From Acanthaster planci (Eukaryota; Echinodermata; Asteroidea; Valvatida; Acanthasteridae), in assembly GCF_001949145.1 (NCBI RefSeq), contig NW_019091586.1:285160-349159 (forward strand): a stretch of 64,000 nt of DNA, given 5' to 3'. This document shows positions 57,056-64,000 of the stretch, piece after piece. The position numbers and the translations under genes are program-made. The notes under the pieces were generated by a model. The model saw only the letters and a list, made by a program, of their open reading frames with translations. It made no database searches and was not told the origin of the DNA. How positions within the stretch are numbered: the stretch's first letter is position 1; each line of letters opens with the position of its first letter.

Positions 57056-60000
57056 GTAAGTGCGACTTTGCATTCCTTTTATTGGAGGGGTCATGAGATT
57101 TTCAATTCGTCTCCTCTTCCTTTTGTTCCAACTTGTTATGTTAGTTTGCTATGTTAGTTTGTTTCTTGATGTCTATGCTTTCTCGTTACTGGACAGTTTT
57201 TCTGTTGTTTGCATACGGGGGCGACGTCCGCGACCTGATGCTCAACTCCCTAGACCTTGGCCTGATAAACGGTGAGTTTGCCTTCGTCTGCGTGGACTTG
57301 ATCGAGGACGCCCACTACGGCCGCAACACCTGGATGGGCGATGACGGCCGGGACGAGGACGCGGCCAAGGCCTTCAACGGTCTCCTAAACATCCACATCA
57401 AAACACCAGAGGAGGACTCGTACGAAGCTTTCAAGGCGGAGGCGCGACATTGGGTGGCCGAGGAGCCCTTCAACAGACCCATGGGACAAGATGAAGAGGT
57501 TTGTGTCTTCCTTCGTGTCCACAGCCATCCCAGGGTGCTTGGATAGAATGATTACTTCCGGGTCGAATTTGAACAATAACTCAGGTACCCATTTTCACAT
57601 GCGTGTAACACGTGGCACTGGATGTACGCTGTCCATAAACACGTCAAACTTTAGTGGACTGTGTGTCTGTATGCGTTGATGTTCATTGGTATAATCCCAT
57701 TACATAACGTATACAGAAAGACACCTTGAAGGTAGCATTCAACACGTATTGCATTGATTATCGATAGATCTGATTTTACTTCCACTGGAATATTGGTGTG
57801 AAAGGCATTTGCCTTTGAGGCGGTGAGGACGCGTGTTTGTTTGTTTGTTTTTTTATTACTCAACTCTTCCCATATACTTTCCTGCATGGGAAAAATCGTT
57901 TCATCGCCAGTCTTAATGCGCCTTTCCATATGCGCATCAAGACTTGCACCAAGCGTTGCATATCCGTCAGAATCGCTCCCGGGGCGATTTTGATTGCCGA
58001 ACTCAACGGACATATGTTACGTTAATGAAGTCGAGTTTTGTGTCCATGAAAATGAAACGCATGAACGATTCGTGTATGCATAAAGGTACGTTATGGAAAG
58101 GCTCCTTTAGGAAGAGACCGGTCTCCACGCGCCTCGTTGAAGCTTGCCCGGTTGAAATTTTGGACGTAATGAGTATATAGCCTTTATTCAAGTCGGGTTC
58201 GCACAACGCGTTGTGCAAAACAAAAGAAAACAAAAGACGGTTGGGACTGTCTTTTCTTTCAGAACTCTTGGTGGCTGCGCACCTTAATGTTCATCGTCCA
58301 TCGCAAGGACAATGACCTTCGATTGGAGGGGAGGCAAGATTAGGATACACCCGTTGGTTGACCAACCATCGGCGATACTCTTTTTTCCAAACTATTTTTT
58401 CAACTATGTAAAATTACTTCATCCGCGTATCAGATGTTGTTCTTACAGGGGTGCTGTCCATACACAGGTGGATGTCCACGCAGGTCCATTATATGACGCA
58501 GTATGGCTGTACGCAAGCGCTCTTCACGATGTGCTGGAAGAAGGCGGAAATGAATATGACGGATTGGCCGTCGCCAGGAAAATGAGGAACAGAAAATTCA
58601 GAGGTGAAGACTCTTAAACAAAACATGACAAGTAATTACAACAGCATATTTGTAGTCGTCAACCCATACTTTACTCAGAAATGTGTCCAGCACACAGGTG
58701 AAGCCGAGGGTTCGGTAAGGAAGCCAATGGCAAGATTAGAATTTTCGTGCATTTCGACATCTAGATGTACTGATACACTTCTTACTTTTGTGTGTAGAAT
58801 ATTGCATCAAAATTAATCAGATGTTGTACTTAAATGAAATCTTAAGGTGCTTAACTTCCCAAGCTGTGAAAATAAAGAAATTTTCCTCTCAGTGGGCAGC
58901 TTTAGCGCCACTTAGAAAGAATGAGATGTGCAGTTTAGTCAAGGGTGCTAGACAACTAATTTCACCTACTCATCATAATGCATCATCTGCTAAGGTATAG
59001 TCTTCCTCAAGCCACAAAAGTTATTGATCTCTATCGTCCTCGAAAGACGGTGATCAAAAGTGATCCTAGACTATTAAGTCTGTTGATCACGCGTCGTTAG
59101 CACCATAATGCATCTGTCAGGTCTAACGGCGTCGTTTATGAAGAACGCCAAAACTCCCTATGATGATAGCATCTAGAGGCTGTCATCAGCCAATCACACA
59201 AGATGTTTATTGTATTTCTGGAATATCTTGCGTTACTACTATGCAGGATGGTACCACCGCAAGCTACTTCAAATTGCTTCATATTACTGCCAAGCATGCT
59301 GTGTTGTCGTTCTGAGAACAATCTTTTCAGACGGATCAGAGTAACGCTGACCTTTAAGCCGCCCCTGAAAACCTTCTCAATGTGTCCTGCTTTCTTGTTC
59401 AGATTTTTTAACTACCATTTTGTGCTATATAAATAGGTGTTGACGGCAACGTTACCATCGACCAGAACGGCGACCGGAATCCAGACTACGCCCTGCAGGA
59501 CCTCCACAATGGGAAGTTCGAGGACTTCGCGTACTACGACCACGAGACCATGCATCTGGTGTTCCGGGACGACTTCACACCCACCTGGCCGGGCGGTGGG
59601 ACCAAACCACCAAGTGGGGAACCTGAGTGCGGCTGGGATAACGAATACTGTCAGACGAATACAGGTACTGATCTATAACTCTACCCTCTGATTGCCCACT
59701 TCGCTCCCGTTTGCCTCTCTCTAAATGCCCACGAGAACACTGACGTACATCATGGGTACTGGCATGATCTTGGGTGTGACCGCACGCAATGGCCTTACAC
59801 CAGTTCCAGGGGAAATAGAATTACTTTTCAGTCATTTCACGAAAAGGAAACTGGGGATAAACAACAGCCTGACATTGGCTGAGGCAAGATTAACTTCTCT
59901 TTCGTATAAAAATGGTGTCAGAATAGAGGAGCTTAAAATAGGAACATTTTAACAGCAAACTTTATCTAGAAAAATTGTATTGCAGCCGTAACTTCACTCA

Positions 60001-63000
60001 GAAATTATATCATAAAAATGTGTTGTAATATGAAAGATGATATGAAATATGAAAGGCTAATGGCCATGAACATTCCACGGAAATATCGTAGTGTACCATT
60101 TTTGGCCAGTGGATTTACCTTTTAATTCTGGTCCTTTCAATCCCAGTGTCATGCCAACATGGAACAGCGGAATAAATAAGGCAAACGTTGAAAGTTATTA
60201 TCTGTCCCCAAGATAGACTCGATAACATTCAAAATGTCTATTATTTTAACCCACCTTTGGCTATATTCTGCGCTATTTCGTTAACGAAACACCCTTAAAC
60301 TTGATCCAATCGCTGATCAGCACACACACAATTGTAAACTAACATTTCCAAAACAGTCTGAAGATGTCTTAGCTACGGTACTGGATTATCTGGAAAATAA
60401 CACCAGCCAGTATAAATGTAAACATTCCACAACTTTCACTTCCGGTTACTAAAGGTTTAATTCCTTTAAAAATGTGCACTTCGTTCGGATCACTGTGAGG
60501 TATATTAAAATTCACAGCGGGAAAGAGGAATTAACGAACATTAAATTACTAACACCATGCAGCCTGCCTTTAGATTAGGAAGGCACAATTATCAAAATTT
60601 ATTCTACCGAAGTTTTATCATATTTTGTTTAACAGTATTGTGATGTTTTTAACGGTGAAAGAGAAACCTAGAAGGTTTGATTCAATTACATTATTTCAGT
60701 ATATGAAATGTGCAAAGTGGATCTGGGGCACTCTTTAACACAGCTCACATGAGCGACACCATTTTTTTTTTTTTTTTGATACTCCAGTGGCTATCATTGC
60801 GGGAGTGTCGTGTAGCGTGTTCGTACTGATCGTAATTGCTGCTTGCGTCACGGGCTATTTCTATCGGTGAGTTACTACCCTTTTCCATCTTGAAAGATTT
60901 CCTCTTGCCAAGAAATTACTGAAGCGGAAAATACTTTAATTTGGTCTCCTAGAAATGTCACTTCGATCATCTTAAGCACAAAGAAAGAAAACGTGTTAGC
61001 TGATTGTCGAAACAATATAATTCAATTCGGTATTTGGCCTGATTCTGGAGCTTGCAATTGAAAATGTGATAATTTGGGAGGACGTCTGAATTGGGTGGAT
61101 CTGATCTCGAACCTTGCGCAGTGAATCAGGCGATGCGGTGAATGAAAATGCTGGTGACAATCTGGTTCAAGCTCAGGGTTGCTGGTGTTTACTGCCAAGA
61201 AAATTTTATCGCGTTTATCCTATCAGAAAGCTGCTGTCACATAATTTGAAAGCCAAATTGCTGTATCAACAAATCTGCTTTCTTATTAGTATGTGTTGCA
61301 GTATCCTGGTGTTATTTCGTTTGGGTCACATTTTGGTATATAACGGGCCTGGCTACATGCCAACAATTGCCTTTATACCTGCGCACGAATGCATGTCTTA
61401 GTGCATGAAGATTCATTTTTAAGAGAAACAGAGAGCACGGCTCATCAACGAGACAATGGGAAGAAGGGAGGTATCCCGAAACAGTTCATTTTGTTGAAGG
61501 TTACAGATCATTTCAGAAGTTTAGGCACGGTAATGCAATAGCCTTGGTGGTAGTCAGAGAAACCCAGTACGAATTTAACTCGTCCAAATAACCTTCCCCT
61601 CTCCAAACTTCAGGCGCTTGAAGATGGAGGCGGAACTGCAGTCAATCAGCCTGTGGCGAGTGAATTTCGACGAGGTGGTGTTCGACACCAGGAAGACGCT
61701 GTCGTACCACTCTGGAGGAAGTGTGCAAGTAATGACGGGTTTTTTCAAGATGTATTTTTGAGTTGGGGAGATGTTAATTATATATAACGGTTTTGCCCGT
61801 ACCCAACGTATGTTAATAAGCACTGTATGCTCAGTGCTGTCCGAGAGCTTNGAAGTGGATCTGGGACACTCTTTTACACAGCTCACATGAGCGACGCCAT
61901 TTTTTTTTTTTTTTGATACTCCAGTGGCTATCATTGCGGGAGTGTCGTGTAGCGTGTTCGTACTGATCGTAATTGCTGCTTGCGTCACGGGCTATTTCTA
62001 TCGGTGAGTTACTACCCTTTTCCATCTTGAAAGATTTCCTCTTGCCAAGAAATTACTGAAGCGGAAAATACTTTAATTTGGTCTCCTAGAAATGTCACTT
62101 CAATCATCTTAAGCACAAAGAAAGAAAACGTGTTAGCTGATTGTCGAAACAATATAATTCTATTCGGTATTTGGCCTGATTCTCGAGCTTGCAATTGAAA
62201 ATGTGATATTTTGGGAGGACGTCTGAATTAGGTGGATCTGATCTCGAACCTTGCGCAGTGAATCAGGCGATGCGGTGAATGAAAATGCTGGTGACAATCT
62301 GGTACAAGCTCAGGGTTGCTGGTGTTTACTGCCAAGAAAATTTTATCGCGTTTATCCTATCAGAAAGCTGCTGTCACATAATTTGAAAGCCACATTGCTG
62401 TATCAACAAATCTGCTTTCTTATTAGTATGTGTTGCAGTATCCTGGTGTTATTTGGTTTGGGTCACATTTTGGTTTATAACGGGCCTGGCTACATGCCAA
62501 CAATTGCCTTTATACCTGCGCACGAATGCATGTCTTAGTGCATGAAGATTCATTTTTAAGAGAAACAGAGAGCACGGCTCATCAACGAGACAATGGGAAG
62601 AAGGGAGGTATCCCGAAACAGTTCATTTTGTTGAAGGTTACAGATCATTTCAGAAGTTTAGGTACGGTAATGCAATAGCCTTGGTGGTAGTCAGAGAAAC
62701 CCGGTACGAATTTAACTCGTCCAAATAACCTTCCCCTCTCCAAACTTCAGGCGCTTGAAGATGGAGGCGGAACTGCAGTCAATCAGCCTGTGGCGAGTGA
62801 ATTTCGACGAGGTGGTGTTCGACACCAGGAAGACGCTGTCTTACCACTCTGGAGGAAGTGTGCAAGTAATGACGGGTTTGGATGACTGACGATGGCATTG
62901 AGCTTTATAAAAAGCGGCATTTTTTTTCAGCCAATCAATTCTTTTAAAGATGCCTCATTATCAAAGCCTCCATTGAAGCTTATATTTGCCACCCCCTCTT

Positions 63001-63804
63001 GTTTCCGTCTTACAAGGGGTGAAAAATTCAAGGGGAAGCTTTGTGAGTTAGCGATAGAAGTAATTTTGTTCAAAGAGCCCCCAAACTGAGGATTTAGGAC
63101 AGCAAGTGTTCGACTGGTGTGAAAAACACTTAATAACCACTTTCGAGATATCATCACTCACAAGCGGCCTCATAAGTTACCTTGTTTTCTTGAGGAGGCA
63201 TGCCTTGCGTTTTTCCTGTTTCCCGTCAAATGGTAATATTGAAAGTGAAAAAAAAACCTCAGAAATTCGCAGCATGATAAGCGTTTGATACCCTGCTCCA
63301 GTTATCTTATACAAATGCTCGACCAGCCGTTGACTTTACTTTCAAATTTTCTTTCACAATTGAAACTTTTCGCGAAAACTCTTGAGTGAACGTCTTTACC
63401 GTTTTTGTGCCACAGTCACATTCAAATGGACCGCTGTCTTTGGGCAGCAATCCAGTCCTGACAGGGGGACGTAACACGTCGTCATCGAACCGCACAGATA
63501 TACAGAAATTCTGCGATTATGGTGTGTACAAGGTAGGGTGTTCATTCCAACACAGCACTGTGAAAGGCAATAATACGCCTTACTGCTGCTGAGTGTGTTT
63601 TTGATAAATAGGCCTATAGTGTTCATTAGACCTATTTTTCCTTGAGTCTAATTTTACCTTAACGTGATTTATTCTACAGTTTGATTGTTTTTTGGATGAT
63701 TGATTCAAGTTCTCGTCATTTTTAAGGGCTATGTTGTTGCAATCAAGAATGTTCGGAAAAAGAGCGTAGCCTTGAGTAGAGAGCAGCTAATCGAAATCTC
63801 AATG
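56368..63804 (+). CDS. receptor guanylyl cyclase (natriuretic-peptide-receptor-like), N-terminal eight exons; 3' part outside window
   Basis: A single-pass membrane receptor that, by family, converts GTP to cGMP when a peptide ligand binds outside the cell. Eight exons (56368-57055, 57197-57498, 58468-58603, 59437-59664, 60788-60866, 61614-61728, 63416-63532, 63727-63804) join with matching phases into 1743 coding bases, 581 codons. In order they encode a signal peptide (about residues 1-21), an ANF-receptor type ligand-binding domain (about 29-440), one membrane helix (about 453-474), a juxtamembrane segment (RRLKMEAEL...LWRV) and the start of the kinase-homology domain (VVAIK, Lys562). The dimerisation and cyclase domains must lie past base 64000. 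An ATG at 56377 is an alternative start. A second copy of exons 5 and 6 is described separately. The family call is firm; which ligand or subtype is unknown. Confidence 0.92.
57197..57498 (+). CDS. receptor guanylyl cyclase, exon 2 (ligand-binding domain)
   Basis: Follows acceptor GGACAG (57191-57196). TT joins the preceding A to give Ile230, then FLLFAYGGDVRDLMLNSLDL. This matches the conserved (V/I)xxxxxGDxVRxxML region where the second lobe begins. It continues LGLINGEFAFVCVDL and WMGDDGRDEDAAKAF, and ends GQDEE at the donor GTTTGT, phase 0. The intron before it is only 141 bases. Codons are strongly GC-rich at the third position. Confidence 0.9.
58468..58603 (+). CDS. receptor guanylyl cyclase, exon 3 (ligand-binding domain)
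   Basis: Acceptor CATACACAG ends at 58467. The exon encodes VDVHAGPLYDAVWLYASALH, matching the (F/Y)AG..HDAVLLYA.AL element of this receptor family. It continues EEGGNEYDGLAVARKMRNRK and FRG (residues 331-376). The last base G before donor GTGAAG at 58604 leaves phase 1. Confidence 0.88.
59437..59664 (+). CDS. receptor guanylyl cyclase, exon 4 (end of ligand-binding domain, membrane-proximal stalk)
   Basis: Follows acceptor ATAAATAG. It completes Gly376 and encodes VDGNVTIDQNGDRNPDYALQ, the conserved GxVxID.NGDR.PD(F/Y) motif. WPGGG at 426-430 precedes the stalk, with Cys440 and Cys447 (PECGWDNEYC) placed like the juxtamembrane cysteines of natriuretic peptide receptors. It ends in phase 1 before donor GTACTG at 59665. 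Confidence 0.9.
60788..60866 (+). CDS. receptor guanylyl cyclase, exon 5 (transmembrane helix), copy 1
   Basis: After a T-run and acceptor ACTCCAG, the exon encodes V then AIIAGVSCSVFVLIVIAACV and TGYFY, a single hydrophobic helix followed by Arg at the cytoplasmic side. It ends in phase 2 before donor GTGAGT. An identical exon occurs 1137 bases downstream at 61925. Confidence 0.88.
61614..61728 (+). CDS. receptor guanylyl cyclase, exon 6 (juxtamembrane segment), copy 1
   Basis: After acceptor CTTCAG it completes an Arg codon. It then encodes RLKMEAELQSISLWRVNFDE and VVFDTRKTLSYHSGGSVQ, matching the RKLxxExEL...LWRV linker of receptor guanylyl cyclases. Donor GTAATG follows, phase 0. A second copy lies at 62751-62865 and differs by one synonymous base (TCG to TCT, Ser). 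Confidence 0.88.
61851..61851. other. single-N assembly join
   Basis: One undetermined base exactly at the left boundary of the second duplicated block. A lone N here looks like a scaffold join or uncertain overlap. Confidence 0.8.
61925..62003 (+). CDS. duplicate of exon 5 (transmembrane helix), copy 2
   Basis: Identical in sequence to 60788-60866 with the same splice sites. It lies in a block of about 1.03 kb that starts right after a single N at 61851. It cannot be spliced after copy 1 of exon 6 without a frame break, because exon 6 ends in phase 0 while this exon needs phase 1. It is either an alternative exon or, more likely, an allelic copy left by the assembly. Confidence 0.6.
62751..62865 (+). 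CDS. duplicate of exon 6 (juxtamembrane segment), copy 2
   Basis: Encodes the same 38 residues as 61614-61728 with one silent change. It can splice in phase to exon 7 at 63416, so exon 4 to 5' to 6' to 7 is also an intact path. This copy is the one contiguous with exon 7. Confidence 0.6.
63416..63532 (+). CDS. receptor guanylyl cyclase, exon 7 (juxtamembrane to kinase-homology domain)
   Basis: Acceptor TGTGCCACAG. Its 39 codons begin SHSNGPLSLGSNPVLTGG, continue with a Ser/Asn-rich stretch (NTSSSNRT), and end DIQKFCDYGVYK. The YGVYK end corresponds to the (A/T)xYYKG element that leads into the kinase-homology domain. Donor GTAGGG follows in phase 0. Confidence 0.82.
63727..63804 (+). CDS. 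receptor guanylyl cyclase, exon 8 (start of kinase-homology domain)
   Basis: Acceptor TTTTTAAG. It encodes GYVVAIKNVRKKSVALSREQ and LIEISM, with the VAIK lysine at residue 562. The family has a pseudokinase here that binds ATP and controls the cyclase. Donor GTAAGT follows at 63805. The next exon is not in the last 196 bases of the window. Confidence 0.85.
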
Positions 63805-64000
63805 GTAAGTGCAACATAACTCGCGCTATCACTAGTCTGATTTAATCGTATTCACTGTAAAAAAAAAATACCGATACATGAATATTAAAATTGAACATAT
63901 TTTATAGCCCAATGATAATTAAGTCCCAGCTTGTTCTCTGAGCGACAAGGGGGAGGGAGGGGCGAATTCCTAGTTACGGGAAATGTAAGAGCTATGGATT

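Larger units (their letters stand above)
60715..61742. repeat. duplicated block, copy 1 (exons 5-6 of the receptor gene)
   Basis: Nearly identical to 61853-62879, with roughly 15-20 substitutions and a one-base change in a T-run (16 versus 15 T) by eye. Matching stops just inside intron 6, at GTAATGACGGGTTT. Beyond this the two copies differ completely. Confidence 0.9.
61853..62879. repeat. duplicated block, copy 2 (exons 5-6 of the receptor gene)
   Basis: Begins at AAGTGGATCTGGGACACTCT, two bases after a single N, and runs through exons 5' and 6'. The abrupt start at the N suggests a join between contigs, where an alternative haplotype was placed beside the first. Confidence 0.9.

Noticed and set aside
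61114-61401. A 95-codon open frame found twice (also 62251-62538)
   Set aside because: It lies in the intron between the transmembrane and juxtamembrane exons, begins with TTG and not ATG, and is conserved only because the whole block is duplicated. The few differences include amino-acid changes (Lys/Thr, Arg/Gly).

Overview
The window looks like animal genomic DNA, most likely from an invertebrate deuterostome and, by my reading, most like amphioxus (Branchiostoma). The evidence is spliced genes with long AT-rich introns and GT-AG junctions, GC-rich third codon positions in the exons, chordate-type gene families, and many short fold-back DNA elements. The species is inferred; a hemichordate or echinoderm is not excluded.

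There are two convincing genes, both on the + strand and both cut by the window edges. At the left (1616-7455) are the last two exons of an RCC1/BTB-domain protein of the RCBTB1/RCBTB2 type. Its 3' region opens with an 18-bp minisatellite that stays in frame for 30 codons past the stop. At the right (56368-63804) are eight exons of a membrane receptor guanylyl cyclase of the natriuretic-peptide/speract receptor class: signal peptide, ligand-binding domain, one transmembrane helix and the start of the kinase-homology domain. The cyclase domain would lie beyond the right edge. All eight exons join in phase into 581 codons. The transmembrane and juxtamembrane exons are present twice, in two nearly identical copies of about 1.03 kb. 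The second copy begins next to a single N, which points to an unmerged second haplotype.

The roughly 48 kb between the genes has no gene I can support. It holds a decayed non-LTR retrotransposon (20544-22800) and several terminal-inverted-repeat (MITE-like) elements near 8.5, 10.9, 17.3, 29.5, 39.1, 40.9 and 45.4-46.7 kb. It also holds minisatellites, a divergent tandem duplication (34.5-35.8 kb), a 681-base gap (43420-44100) and a CpG-rich block ending in a splice-donor-like site (12880-13460) that may be an unassigned promoter and first exon.

The two genes have no evident functional link. I found no new multi-gene system. The points most worth a second look are the duplicated receptor exons, the in-frame repeat after the RCBTB stop codon, the fold-back element families, and the apparent enrichment of the octamer TAGGCCTA. 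Similarity calls rest on recalled family features, not searches.
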